Part shown: positions 33,347 through 42,551 of the stretch, piece by piece
Layout of the letters: every line of letters begins with the position of its first letter
Numbering within the stretch: the first letter of the stretch is position 1
NCBI GenBank assembly: GCA_050486205.1
Contig: JBJHCW010000002.1
Location: forward strand, 62,001 to 126,000
DNA length: 64,000 nt
DNA from: PWQG01 sp050486205
GTDB lineage: Bacteria; Pseudomonadota; Gammaproteobacteria; Pseudomonadales; Pseudohongiellaceae
Direction of reading: 5' to 3'
Notes under the pieces: model-generated
The model's input: the letters and a program-made list of their open reading frames with translations, nothing else
What the model was told of the DNA's origin: nothing
The model's database searches: none
Translations under genes and position numbers: made by a program

Positions 33347-34486
33347 ATGTCACACCAGATGAGTCGAAGAAAGCTGCTGTTCGGCGCCGCAGCCCTGGCT
33401 GGCGGCAGCCTGCTCAACACCATGGCGGCGCGCACCGGCATGCCGTCAACACGGTTTTCTGCATCGGCGCTGGCCGACATCCCGCGCCCGGACCACATGA
33501 TTCGCGCCAGCAGCAATGAAAACCCCTACGGTCCGTCTCGCGTGGCACTGCAGGCCATTGCCGAAGCACTGAAAGACACCAACAAGTACACTGGCATCAC
33601 CAACGAAATGGTGGCACTGCTCGCCGAGCAGGAAAACATGCCACCAGCGAATATCGCCGTTGGCTCAGGCTCCGGGGAAATCCTAAAGGTCGGCGGCCTG
33701 ATTGCCTCGCTGGGGCACCAATCCCTGGTCTGTCCGGACCCGACCTTTGAAGGCCTGATCCGCTATGCGGACAATATGGGCACCGAAGTGATCCGCGTGC
33801 CGGTGAACGCACAACTGCAGACCGACCTTAACGCCATGTACAACGCCATCCGTCCCGATACCGGTATGGTTTATGTCTGCAACCCCAACAACCCCATTCC
33901 CGACATCATCGAGAAAAACAGGCTGCGTGATTTTGTTCTCAGCGTCTCCCGGGACAGATTGGTGTTTGTTGACGAGGCCTATCACGAATTTGTGGACGAC
34001 CCGGCCTATGAGTCCATGCTCAGCCTGATCCGCGAAGGGCACCCCAATATCATTGTGTCACGCACAGCGTCGAAGATTCACGGTCTGGCGGGACTGCGGG
34101 TGGGTTTTGCCTATGCGCACCCGGACCTGATTGAAGAGATCAACAACAAGATGACTGGCCAGCTCAACATCGTTGGCATGAAAGCCGCCTACGCCAGCTA
34201 TCTGGACAAGGACTTCCAGCGCTTCACGCTGGACAGGAATCGGGAATCACTGGATATCGTGGAGTCCATGTGCCGGAGCATGGGTATCACCCATGTGCCC
34301 TCACACACCAACTTCACCTTCATGCACACCGGTCGGGACGTGGCTGATGTCAGCACCGCGCTGCGTGATGCCGGCATCCTGATTGGTCGCGCGTTCCCGC
34401 CATTCAACGACTGGATCCGGGTCAGCATGCAGAAACCCGAAGAAATGCGTTACTTCACGCAAGTGTACCGGCAGCTTTACGGGTAA
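33347..34486 (+). CDS. Tat-signal PLP aminotransferase, histidinol-phosphate aminotransferase-like
   Basis: A 379-residue fold-type I aminotransferase. The N-terminus has a twin-arginine signal (MSHQMSRRKLLFGAAALAGGS), so it should be folded with PLP and then exported. The core matches the HisC group: SSNENPYGPS, YVCNPNNP, FVDEAYHEF and the PLP lysine in SKIHGLAGLRVGF. Since histidine synthesis is cytoplasmic, this is more likely a transaminase for amino acids or a derivative in the periplasm. ATG 33347 follows GGAGGA at 10 bases. It is the first of a five-gene plus-strand run (sulfatase-like, amidohydrolase, D-amino-acid transaminase, gamma-glutamyltransferase). A strong hairpin follows its stop. 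Confidence 0.87.
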   Translation: MSHQMSRRKLLFGAAALAGGSLLNTMAARTGMPSTRFSASALADIPRPDHMIRASSNENPYGPSRVALQAIAEALKDTNKYTGITNEMVALLAEQENMPPANIAVGSGSGEILKVGGLIASLGHQSLVCPDPTFEGLIRYADNMGTEVIRVPVNAQLQTDLNAMYNAIRPDTGMVYVCNPNNPIPDIIEKNRLRDFVLSVSRDRLVFVDEAYHEFVDDPAYESMLSLIREGHPNIIVSRTASKIHGLAGLRVGFAYAHPDLIEEINNKMTGQLNIVGMKAAYASYLDKDFQRFTLDRNRESLDIVESMCRSMGITHVPSHTNFTFMHTGRDVADVSTALRDAGILIGRAFPPFNDWIRVSMQKPEEMRYFTQVYRQLYG

Positions 34487-34494
34487 TGCGGCAG

Positions 34495-34544
34495 CTCGCT
34501 GTGATATTCTGGGCTGGAACAAAAGCCCGGAATATCACAGCGAG
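34495..34544 (+). promoter_or_regulatory. 20-bp-arm hairpin against the start of the sulfatase-like gene
   Basis: Arms at 34495-34514 and 34525-34544 are complementary at 19 of 20 positions (the odd pair is G-T or A-C depending on strand), with a 10-base loop. It begins 8 bases after the aminotransferase stop and ends 6 bases before the ATG at 34551, and takes in three bases of the GAGG ribosome site. No T run follows. It could block ribosome binding, protect the 3' end of the upstream message, or be an operator dyad. Confidence 0.7.
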
Positions 34545-34550
34545 GCTATC

Positions 34551-36566
34551 ATGACTACCTGTTCTTCAATACACCCAGCCCTTCTCGCCGTCGTTTCCCT
34601 GGTCTCAATGGCGGTGTCTCACGTCCAGGCGCAGCCGGATCCGGATCCCGAACACTTCAACGAGCTTGGCAATCCACCCAGCGAAACCACGCGCGCACTG
34701 CAGCAGGCGCTACGTGGCAGCCTGCCGTTTCATGATCAACGCGACATGGATGAATCACAACGCGGGTTCATTGCGGCGCCGGACTATCGCGAAATATACG
34801 GCGAGGCCGGCAATATTGTCTGGAGCATGGGCCGATACGATTTTCTGCTCGAAGACCAGGACTTTGACAGCATTCACCCTTCCCTTCAGCGCCAGGCCGC
34901 ACTCAATATGAATTACGGTCTGTACGAGGTGCTTCCCGGCCGCATCTATCAGCTGCGAGGCTTTGACCTGGCCAACATGACACTGCTCAAGGGTGATACC
35001 GGCTGGGTCATCTTTGATGTGCTGATGAGCACCGAAACTGCCGCTGCTGCGCTGGCCTTTGCCAATGAGCAACTCGGCGAGCGGCCGGTGTCAGCCGTGG
35101 TCTACTCCCACTCCCATATCGATCACTTCGGTGGCGTGCGCGGCGTGGTCAGCGAGGAGGACGTGCGCGAGGGTCGAGTGCCGATCTACGCGCCCGTTGG
35201 TTTCATGGAGGAAGCGGTGGTCGAAAACATCCATGCCGGCAATGTAATGCGCCGCCGCGCCGCCTACCAGTATGGCGTGGTCATGCCGGCAAGCCCCTTT
35301 GGTCAGGTGGATTCCGCCATCGGCAAGTCCACATCAGCCGGCACCAACAGTCTGATTCCGCCTACCGTGGTGGTCACCGAGGAGTTTGAAGAGCATGTGA
35401 TCGACGGCATCCGCGTGGTGTTCCAGAATACACCCGGCACCGAGGCCCCGTCGGAAATGAATGCCTGGTTTCCCGAACTGAACACATTCTGGGCCGCGGA
35501 AAACATTTCAGCCACCGTGCACAACATCTACACCCTGCGCGGGGCCCTGGTGCGCGATGCCCTGGAGTGGTCCCGGCAGATCAATATTGCGCTGTACCGT
35601 TTCGGCCGCGAAGCGGACATACTTGTCGCCTCTCACAACTGGCCGCGCTGGGGCAATGACCGGGTGCAGGAAATCATGCGGGCACAGCGCGACGCCTATG
35701 CCAACCTGAACAATCAGGTCATGTTTCTTGCCAACAGCGGCGTGACCATCAACGAGATCCACAATGAATACCGGGTGCCGGAAAGCCTCCAGCAGGACTG
35801 GAGTGTGCGCCAGTACCACGGCTCGGAATTCCATAATTCCCGTGCTGTGATCAACCGTTACCTGGGTTACTGGGATGGCAATCCAGCCACCCTGGCACCC
35901 GTGTCGCCGTCCGACTCGGCGCCCCTGTATGTCGAGATGATGGGCGGTGCGGACAACATCATCACCCGGGGCAAGGCACTTTACGATGAAGGCGAGTACC
36001 GGCTCGCCATGGAAATCGTGAATCGGCTGGTTTACGCCGAACCGGACAATCAGCAGGGCAGGCACCTGCTGGCCGATATCTTCGAGCAACAGGGTTACCA
36101 GTACGAAAGCACCAGTATGCGTAATGTCTTTCTGTCAGCGGCCCAGGAACTGCGTGACGGTATTGCTGGCGGTGGCCCGGTGCGGCAACTGAGTCCGGAC
36201 CTGGCCCGCGCCATGAGCACCTCTCAGTGGTGGGACGGCGTTGCCATCCGCGTTGACTCCCGCCTGGCCGAGGGAATGCGCTGGACATTGAACTTCAATA
36301 CGCCCGATACCGGTGAGCAGTTTGTCATCGAAATGAGCAATGCCACCCTGACCCATATCGAAGGTTATAACGTCGAGGACGCTGATATCACCATCAGCAT
36401 CATGCGCAGCGATCTGGACCCGGTCATCATGGGCAACGTCACCCTGGCGCAGCAGCTCATGAGTGATCGCGGCACAGTGGACGGTGATGTGGCGGTGCTG
36501 CAGCAGCTTGCGTCGGTGCTGGGCGAGTTTGATCCTCTGTTTGAAATCATGCCGGGCACACGCTGA
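34551..36566 (+). CDS. alkyl sulfatase-like metallo-beta-lactamase-fold protein, exported
   Basis: A 671-residue protein with a Sec signal (LLAVVSLVSMAVSHVQA). The metallo-beta-lactamase domain has the metal motif YSHSHIDHFGG and further ligands downstream (AENISATVHN region). It is followed by the alkyl sulfatase dimerisation helices (LYVEMMGGADNIITRGKALYDEGEY) and a SCP2-like C-terminal domain (WTLNFNTPDTGEQFVIEMSN). This is the SdsA1/Bds1 type that cleaves sulfate from primary alkyl sulfates; many family members act on other esters. ATG 34551 is chosen over the 5' extended frame because the signal peptide begins there. The ribosome site is partly inside the hairpin just upstream. Confidence 0.9.
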   Translation: MTTCSSIHPALLAVVSLVSMAVSHVQAQPDPDPEHFNELGNPPSETTRALQQALRGSLPFHDQRDMDESQRGFIAAPDYREIYGEAGNIVWSMGRYDFLLEDQDFDSIHPSLQRQAALNMNYGLYEVLPGRIYQLRGFDLANMTLLKGDTGWVIFDVLMSTETAAAALAFANEQLGERPVSAVVYSHSHIDHFGGVRGVVSEEDVREGRVPIYAPVGFMEEAVVENIHAGNVMRRRAAYQYGVVMPASPFGQVDSAIGKSTSAGTNSLIPPTVVVTEEFEEHVIDGIRVVFQNTPGTEAPSEMNAWFPELNTFWAAENISATVHNIYTLRGALVRDALEWSRQINIALYRFGREADILVASHNWPRWGNDRVQEIMRAQRDAYANLNNQVMFLANSGVTINEIHNEYRVPESLQQDWSVRQYHGSEFHNSRAVINRYLGYWDGNPATLAPVSPSDSAPLYVEMMGGADNIITRGKALYDEGEYRLAMEIVNRLVYAEPDNQQGRHLLADIFEQQGYQYESTSMRNVFLSAAQELRDGIAGGGPVRQLSPDLARAMSTSQWWDGVAIRVDSRLAEGMRWTLNFNTPDTGEQFVIEMSNATLTHIEGYNVEDADITISIMRSDLDPVIMGNVTLAQQLMSDRGTVDGDVAVLQQLASVLGEFDPLFEIMPGTR

Positions 36567-36643
36567 GTACACTTGTTGCCGGTAGCCCGGGGTGGTATGT
36601 TAAAAACAGAAGGTTGGCTGCAGACTGACAACGCTGCATCACA

Positions 36644-36703
36644 GGCCGCCGGCTGGTTCGGGATCCCCACCCCGGAAAAGGCCCGCGGCTGCCGATCTTT
36701 TTT
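36644..36703 (+). terminator. candidate Rho-independent terminator after the sulfatase-like gene
   Basis: A GC-rich imperfect stem (GGC-x-GCCG with CGGC-x-GCC) ends just before a run of six T (36698-36703) downstream of the sulfatase-like stop. The long loop and mismatch make it weak. If real, the amidohydrolase needs its own promoter or readthrough. Confidence 0.3.
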
Positions 36704-36744
36704 CTGGGTCCCCGTACCCGTTGCTGATCAAAGAGAATCCTGTC

Positions 36745-38400
36745 ATGTCCATCCGAATTCTGACGCTGCTTGCCTGCCTGCTGTTTACCACGCCAGCACT
36801 GGCGCAAGCACAGACCACCCTCATCACCAACATTAACGGCTACACCGCCAACAGCGACCGGGAAATTGTGCGCTTCCACGCCCTGCAGTTCACCGGTGAT
36901 CGCATTGACCGCATCTTCACGGAGGGCCAGACCCTGCCTGACGACACTGATCTGAACATGGTTGACGGCAATGGCCACACAATGTTGCCTGGCCTGATTG
37001 ATGCTCACGGTCATGTTCTCAACTACGGGCTCAGCCTGTTGCGTGTGGACATGACCGGCACCCGATCCGAGCAGGAAGCGGTGGAACGTGTCATCGCCTT
37101 CCAGCAGGCCAACCCGGGTATGGAATGGATACAGGGCCGCGGCTGGAACCAGGTGCTGTGGGACAGTAACGAATTCCCCGATGCCGACACGCTGGAACAG
37201 GCCCAATCCGATACACCCATGTGGTTCAGCCGTATTGACGGTCACGCTGGCTGGGCCAACCGTGCCGCCATGGAACTGGCCGGCGTTGATGCCAGCACAC
37301 CGGACCCGGACGGCGGCATGATCATCCGCGACTCCGAAGGCCGGCCCACCGGGACCTTTGTCAACAACGCCATGCGTTACATCACCCAACACATACCCTC
37401 GCCCTCGGTAGAAGATCAGAAGATGGCGCTGACACAGGCCATGCAGGCGCTGGCAGCCGAAGGACTGACAAGTGTGCATGATGCCGGCATTTCCAGCACC
37501 ACGGTGCAGGCCTACAAGGAACTGCTGGCCGATGGCCCCCTGCCGATCCGGGTCTACGCCATGCTTGCCGGACGTGACGAGGCACTGGAGGACAGACTGG
37601 CCGAAGGGCACTTCACAAGTGACGATCACACCTTTTCCATCCGCAGCGTAAAGGTCTCCGCCGATGGTGCGCTTGGCAGCCGGGGCGCCTACCTGATCGA
37701 GGACTACAGTGACATGCCCGGCCACAGGGGGCTGTTGCAGCTGCCGGTGGAAGAGCTGACGCGTATCATCGAAACATCCATGAACGCTGGCTTTCAGGTC
37801 AACGTGCATGCCATTGGCGACAACGCCAACCAGCTGGTGCTGGACAGCTATGAAGCCCTGATCGGCATGACCGGAACACGGGATCAGCGCCACCGCATAG
37901 AACATGCCCAGGTGCTGACCTTTGAGGACATCATGCGTTTCGGCGAGCTTGACGTGATTCCTTCCATGCAGGCCATGCACGCCACCAGTGACAAGAACAT
38001 GGCCCAGGACCGCCTGGGTGAGGTGCGTATCCACGGTGCCTACGCCTGGCGAAAATTGCTGGATGCCGGCGCCATCATAGCCAACGGGTCGGATTTCCCG
38101 GTAGAGCCGGCCAACCCTTTTTACGGACTTCACGCCTCCGTGACCCGTCAGGACCATGACAACGAACCACCCGGTGGCTGGTTTCCCGAAGAGCGCCTGA
38201 CGCTGGAAGAAGCGCTGCTCAGTTTCACGCTGGACGCCGCCTACGCTGCGCACCAGGAAGAAATTCTTGGCACGCTGGAGCCGGGCAAGATGGCTGATTT
38301 CATTCTGGTAGACCATGACCCCTTCAACATGGATCCATCAGAACTGTGGACAATCAGCGTGGAACAGACCTGGGTCGGTGGCCGACTGATCGGTGACTGA
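36745..38400 (+). CDS. amidohydrolase family 3 (YtcJ-like), exported
   Basis: A 551-residue metal-dependent amidohydrolase with a Sec signal (MSIRILTLLACLLFTTPALAQ). Motifs of the YtcJ/amidohydrolase 3 group: PGLIDAHGHV (first metal His pair), VNVHAIGDNAN, RHRIEHAQV and ANGSDFPVEP (catalytic Asp), and the closing LEPGKMADFILVDHDPF. The substrate is unknown; the family cleaves amide or related bonds, including N-acyl amino acids. ATG 36745 follows AGAG and gives a compact signal. Fourth position from the end of the plus-strand run; an outside-the-cytoplasm location agrees with its neighbours. Confidence 0.88.
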   Translation: MSIRILTLLACLLFTTPALAQAQTTLITNINGYTANSDREIVRFHALQFTGDRIDRIFTEGQTLPDDTDLNMVDGNGHTMLPGLIDAHGHVLNYGLSLLRVDMTGTRSEQEAVERVIAFQQANPGMEWIQGRGWNQVLWDSNEFPDADTLEQAQSDTPMWFSRIDGHAGWANRAAMELAGVDASTPDPDGGMIIRDSEGRPTGTFVNNAMRYITQHIPSPSVEDQKMALTQAMQALAAEGLTSVHDAGISSTTVQAYKELLADGPLPIRVYAMLAGRDEALEDRLAEGHFTSDDHTFSIRSVKVSADGALGSRGAYLIEDYSDMPGHRGLLQLPVEELTRIIETSMNAGFQVNVHAIGDNANQLVLDSYEALIGMTGTRDQRHRIEHAQVLTFEDIMRFGELDVIPSMQAMHATSDKNMAQDRLGEVRIHGAYAWRKLLDAGAIIANGSDFPVEPANPFYGLHASVTRQDHDNEPPGGWFPEERLTLEEALLSFTLDAAYAAHQEEILGTLEPGKMADFILVDHDPFNMDPSELWTISVEQTWVGGRLIGD

Positions 38401-38434
38401 CGTGAATTTTCAACAGTGCGAAGGATGTGCCTGA

Positions 38435-39298
38435 ATGAGCAGAACAGTCTATGTGAACGGCAAATACGTTGCCGAGCAGGACGCAGTGATATCAGTATTT
38501 GACCGTGGATTCATTTTTGGTGACGGTGTCTATGAAGTCATTCCGGTGATCCGGGGCGCTCTGGTGGATACGGCCTATTCGGTCGAGCGTCTGGCCCGCA
38601 GCCTGTCGGAAGTCAGGATACCGTGGCCGTGCAGCACTGATGAATACCTGGACATGCTGCGCCGGCTGATCAGCGACAACAATCTGAAGGAAGGCAGTGT
38701 CTATGTGCAGATCACACGCGGCATTGCCGAGCGCGACTTCCCCTATCCAGCCGGCATTGCCAGCACCATCATGGCCTTTACCACAGAGCGACAGCTCATC
38801 AACAACCCGCTGGCCACGCAGGGTGTTTCTGTGATCACGGTACCGGACATCCGCTGGAAGCGCCGCGACATCAAGTCACTGAACCTGCTGGGGCAGTGCA
38901 TGGCGAAACAGGCTGCCGCGGAAATGGGAGCCTACGAGGCCTGGATGCACGAAGACGGTCACATTACAGAAGGTTCCTCATCCACGGCGTTCATAGTGAA
39001 GGACAATTGTATTGTGACACGCGCCCTGTCCAACGCCATTCTGCCGGGCATACGTCGACGCGTGATCCTGGAGATGGCCGATCGTCACAACCTTGCGCTG
39101 GAACAGCGCCCATTCACAGCAGACGAAGCACTGTCTGCCGATGAAGCATTTCTGAGCAACGCCACCTCGCTGGTGTTGCCTGTGATTGCCATAGATGGCA
39201 AACCGGTCGGCAACGGCAAGCCCGGCCCGGTAACGGCAAAGCTGCGCGCACTTTATGTGGCCGCGCTGCTGCAGGAAGCCACCGGAGAACCTGCCTGA
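38435..39298 (+). CDS. dat: D-amino-acid transaminase (class IV PLP)
   Basis: A 287-residue fold-type IV aminotransferase without a signal peptide, so cytoplasmic. It opens VYVNGKYVAEQDAVISVFDRGFIFGDGVYE, as in D-alanine transaminase, with the PLP lysine in DIKSLNLLGQCMAKQ and the Glu motif ITEGSSSTAF. It swaps amino groups between D-amino acids and 2-oxo acids, for example D-Ala and D-Glu. Branched-chain aminotransferase or 4-amino-4-deoxychorismate lyase are less likely given the N-terminus. AAGGATG precedes ATG 38435. It is placed between an exported amidohydrolase and exported gamma-glutamyltransferase. Confidence 0.88.
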   Translation: MSRTVYVNGKYVAEQDAVISVFDRGFIFGDGVYEVIPVIRGALVDTAYSVERLARSLSEVRIPWPCSTDEYLDMLRRLISDNNLKEGSVYVQITRGIAERDFPYPAGIASTIMAFTTERQLINNPLATQGVSVITVPDIRWKRRDIKSLNLLGQCMAKQAAAEMGAYEAWMHEDGHITEGSSSTAFIVKDNCIVTRALSNAILPGIRRRVILEMADRHNLALEQRPFTADEALSADEAFLSNATSLVLPVIAIDGKPVGNGKPGPVTAKLRALYVAALLQEATGEPA

Positions 39299-39333
39299 GC
39301 TGAACACGATTCACTACGACCGGAGACACAACC

Positions 39334-41037
39334 ATGCGTCATTCCATGCTGACAAAAACCCTGACCCTGCTGCTGACCCTGCTGCTGCCGCTGTCCCTGT
39401 ACGCTCAGACCGGACGTACGCCGCTGCGCGCCGAAAACGGCATTGTTGCCAGTGCCTCCCGCATTGCTTCGGAGGTGGGCGTGGATGTCTTGCAACAGGG
39501 AGGTAACGCCGTTGATGCGGCTGTAGCCACAGCGTTGGCCATGGCCGTGACCTGGCCATCTGCCGGCAATATCGGCGGTGGTGGATTTCTTGTCTATCAT
39601 ACAGCTGACGGATTCGTGACCACCATGGACTTCAGGGAAAAGGCGCCACTGGCGTCCACCGAGCGCATGTTCATGGGTGAGGACGGCCTGAGCAACAACA
39701 TGCAACATCGCGGCTTTCTGTCCGTTGGTGTGCCAGGCACCGTGGCCGGTCTTTACGAAACCCACCGGAAATACGGCAGTCTCCCCTGGACCGACCTGGT
39801 GGCGCCCTCAGTCGCCCTGGCCCGTGACGGCATACCGGTGACCTGGGCGCTGCATGACGGCTTCCGTCGCAACCTTGCATTCTGGGAGGAATTCCCGTCA
39901 TCAGCTGAAGTGTTCCTGCGAGAGGACGGTTCACTGTACCAAATGGGAGACACCTGGATACAACTGGATCTGGCCCGGACCATGGAGCGCATTCAACACG
40001 AAGGCCGGGATGGATTCTATCACGGCGAGAACGCCCGCATGCTGGCCGAATTCATGCGTGACAATGGCGGCCTGATCACTGAAGAAGACCTGGCACTGTA
40101 TGAACCTGTCGAGCGCCAGCCCATTCATGGCACCTACCGCGGTTACGACATCTACAGCATGGCCCCGCCCAGCTCAGGCGGCATTGGCATAGTCCAGATG
40201 CTCAACATCCTGGAAGCCTATGACCTGGCTGAGATCGGCCACAACTCTGCACAGTACCTGCACCTGCTCACCGAAGCAATGCGTCGGGCCTTTGCCGATC
40301 GCGCCGCCTATCTCGGTGACCCGGATTTCAACCCTGACATGCCCGTGGAGCGGCTGATCAGCAAGGAGCACGCTGACTCACTGCGCGCCACCATCGACAT
40401 GAAGCGTGCCTCGCCCAGCGATGAGAACGAGTTCGGTCGTATCTATGTCAGTGAGGAAACCACGCACTTCTCGGTGGTGGACAGCGATGGCAACATGGTG
40501 TCGCTGACCTACACACTGGAGAACAGTTACGGTTCACGTATTGTAGCCGCCGGCGGCGGTTATCTTCTCAACAACGAGATGGGCGACTTCAATCCGGTGC
40601 CCGGTGTCACCAATCGACGCGGGCAGATCGGTACAACGCCGAATCTGGTGGAACCGGAGAAACGCATGCTCTCCAGCATGTCTCCGACCATTGTGGCGCA
40701 AAACGGGGTGCCAATCCTCGCCATTGGCAGCCCGGGCGGGCGCACCATCATCAACACCACATTGCAGACCATTCTCAATGTGATCGATCACGGCATGAAC
40801 GTCGCGCAGTCGGTGGAGGCCGGACGCATGCACCACCAGTGGCTGCCGAATGTCACGCGCTTCGAGGGTAATCTCTTTTCGCCCGATACACTGCGCCTGT
40901 ACGAAGCGCTTGGGCATGAGGTTGATGCGCGAGGTACCCAGGGCTCGGCCATGGGGGTTTATTTTGACAGTGAAACCGGCCTGTTCCACGGCGCCGCCGA
41001 TTCACGCGCCGGTGATGGCGGCGTGGTCGGGTTCTGA
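39334..41037 (+). CDS. ggt: gamma-glutamyltransferase (gamma-glutamyltranspeptidase)
   Basis: A 567-residue periplasmic N-terminal nucleophile hydrolase. The Sec signal (LTLLLTLLLPLSLYAQ) is followed by GIVASASRIASEVGVDVLQQGGNAVDAAVA and the self-cleavage site before catalytic Thr376 in EETTHFSVVD; the small subunit continues with NSYGSRIV and SSMSPTIV, and GSPGGRTI. It splits glutathione and other gamma-glutamyl compounds or transfers the glutamyl group. GGAGA precedes ATG 39334. It ends the plus-strand run and abuts the convergent MCE lipoprotein gene with no spacer. Confidence 0.93.
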   Translation: MRHSMLTKTLTLLLTLLLPLSLYAQTGRTPLRAENGIVASASRIASEVGVDVLQQGGNAVDAAVATALAMAVTWPSAGNIGGGGFLVYHTADGFVTTMDFREKAPLASTERMFMGEDGLSNNMQHRGFLSVGVPGTVAGLYETHRKYGSLPWTDLVAPSVALARDGIPVTWALHDGFRRNLAFWEEFPSSAEVFLREDGSLYQMGDTWIQLDLARTMERIQHEGRDGFYHGENARMLAEFMRDNGGLITEEDLALYEPVERQPIHGTYRGYDIYSMAPPSSGGIGIVQMLNILEAYDLAEIGHNSAQYLHLLTEAMRRAFADRAAYLGDPDFNPDMPVERLISKEHADSLRATIDMKRASPSDENEFGRIYVSEETTHFSVVDSDGNMVSLTYTLENSYGSRIVAAGGGYLLNNEMGDFNPVPGVTNRRGQIGTTPNLVEPEKRMLSSMSPTIVAQNGVPILAIGSPGGRTIINTTLQTILNVIDHGMNVAQSVEAGRMHHQWLPNVTRFEGNLFSPDTLRLYEALGHEVDARGTQGSAMGVYFDSETGLFHGAADSRAGDGGVVGF

Positions 41038-41628
41038 TCAGTCGTGTGCCAGTACCCATTCGATGATCTCGGCAGCCAGTCTGTCTGCGGCCAGCCCCAT
41101 GGCTGCCGCCGCATGACTGGCCTCGTTGCCACCGACCGGCTCCCGTGACTCAAAGCGCCGACTGGCAACAATCTCGCGATTGGCAATATTCACCAGGCGC
41201 GCATCATATCGGATTACCGCTTCGGACTGTCCGTTTACGACTTCGGTGTGCAATGCACGCAGCATGCCACCCAGCTCCAGCGCCGCTGACAGGCGCTCGC
41301 TGTCCGTGCTGAGCTGCTCCACCCTGCCATCACGCCAGAATGCATCCATCAGCCAGTCCCGCCACAATACCGGCACTGGTGCGGTCCAACGCGCATCAGG
41401 ATAGGCCTGGTAGCCCTGGTCTTCGGTCAACACCAGCATACGGGTGCCTCCAAGAGCGTCACTGGTGGCTGGACGCGCCAGGCGCAGACCGACAAGCTCA
41501 TGACCTTCTGCAGCAGTCCCGGTCAGTGATGAGGGTGGCAGCTGGAACAGATTGACCGGTGGGCGTTCAGGCAACACCGTACAGGCCGTGACGGACAGCA
41601 ACAACAGCAGGGTCAGGCAGATTCTCAT
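41038..41628 (-). CDS. ABC-type transport auxiliary lipoprotein (PqiC/DUF330-like) of MCE cassette
   Basis: A 196-residue lipoprotein (lipobox SVTACT) with the auxiliary-component fold: FQLPPSS near the N-terminus, then VGLRLARPATSDALGGTRMLVL and a YQAYPDARWTAPVPVLWRDWL segment. Such proteins sit at the outer membrane and work with MCE lipid transporters. Its start overlaps the MlaD stop by 4 bases, and it is the last gene of a four-gene operon. Confidence 0.8.
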   Translation of the reverse strand: MRICLTLLLLLSVTACTVLPERPPVNLFQLPPSSLTGTAAEGHELVGLRLARPATSDALGGTRMLVLTEDQGYQAYPDARWTAPVPVLWRDWLMDAFWRDGRVEQLSTDSERLSAALELGGMLRALHTEVVNGQSEAVIRYDARLVNIANREIVASRRFESREPVGGNEASHAAAAMGLAADRLAAEIIEWVLAHD

Positions 41629-42536
41629 GGGCGAAACTCCATAATCTGATCACCCAGCAGGAAACCACGGGGATCATCCTCGATTCGGTTGGTAATGGTG
41701 TTGATGCTGTCCAGTAAGGTGCGCAGGTCCTGCATTGCGGGCTGCAATTCCGCCACCCCTTGCAGGCCACGCTCCAGCGCCGGACGACTGTCGACAACCA
41801 GGGTGTTGAGTTCACGGGTCAATGCATTCACATTGTCCATGGTTTCAGCGGCATTGTTGAAAATCGGCTCCACGTAACGGTCCAGCTGGCCATCCAGTCG
41901 CCCCACCATCTCGTTCAGACTCGCACCGGCCCCCACCAGTGACTCCAGGCCTGCCCGAATATCATCCTGATGCCCCAACAGCGACGCTGTCAGATCATCC
42001 ATGTTGCCCAGTATGCTGGACAACTTTTCGAGATTGTCCTCGGACAACACAGCATTGGCATTTTCCAGCAGCGTTGTCACATTGAGCAGCAATTCATCGG
42101 TGTTCACCCGCAGCTGCGCCAACGGAGAAGGCTCCGCCTCGATGACGGGAATGCCGCCGTTGACATCCACCAGGCGTGGACTGCCTGGCTCACCCTGGGA
42201 CAGCGCGATTCCCGAGGCACCTGTGATATTGAGCAGTGTCAGTGTGGCACGGGTATCAGTGCGCACTGGCACATCGCTGGACACCCGCACCCGCACCCAG
42301 ACCTGGCGAGGGTCATCCCGATCCAGCATCAAGCTCTCGACCTCACCCACACGGAGTCCGCTGTATTGAACAGGACTGCCCGATGTCAGACCGCTGACAC
42401 TTTCACTGAACAGGATATCGTAACGCTGAAAATCACGCTCCAGCGCCGCAGTCATCCACAACGCAAACAGCAGCGCCGCAGCGCCGCCCACCAGTGTGCA
42501 TACGCCTATCAGGACATGATGTGCTCTTGTTTCCAT
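41625..42536 (-). CDS. mlaD: MCE/MlaD domain periplasmic lipid-transfer protein
   Basis: A 303-residue protein with one N-terminal membrane helix (HHVLIGVCTLVGGAAALLFALW) and an MCE domain (YDILFSESVSGLTSGSPVQYSGLRVGEV). A long helical tail follows (LEKLSSILGNMDDLTASLLG...). It forms the hexameric ring that passes phospholipid across the periplasm. The tail is longer than E. coli MlaD (183 residues), like PqiB/Mce-type paralogues. It shares a 4-base overlap with the lipoprotein gene and lies 15 bases after the ATPase gene. Confidence 0.87.
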   Translation of the reverse strand: METRAHHVLIGVCTLVGGAAALLFALWMTAALERDFQRYDILFSESVSGLTSGSPVQYSGLRVGEVESLMLDRDDPRQVWVRVRVSSDVPVRTDTRATLTLLNITGASGIALSQGEPGSPRLVDVNGGIPVIEAEPSPLAQLRVNTDELLLNVTTLLENANAVLSEDNLEKLSSILGNMDDLTASLLGHQDDIRAGLESLVGAGASLNEMVGRLDGQLDRYVEPIFNNAAETMDNVNALTRELNTLVVDSRPALERGLQGVAELQPAMQDLRTLLDSINTITNRIEDDPRGFLLGDQIMEFRP

Positions 42537-42551
42537 AATGTTTCCCGCGTA

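Noticed and set aside
36547..38316. 589-residue minus-strand frame opposite the amidohydrolase
   Set aside because: Antisense to a gene with clear signal peptide and metal motifs; high-GC shadow frame.
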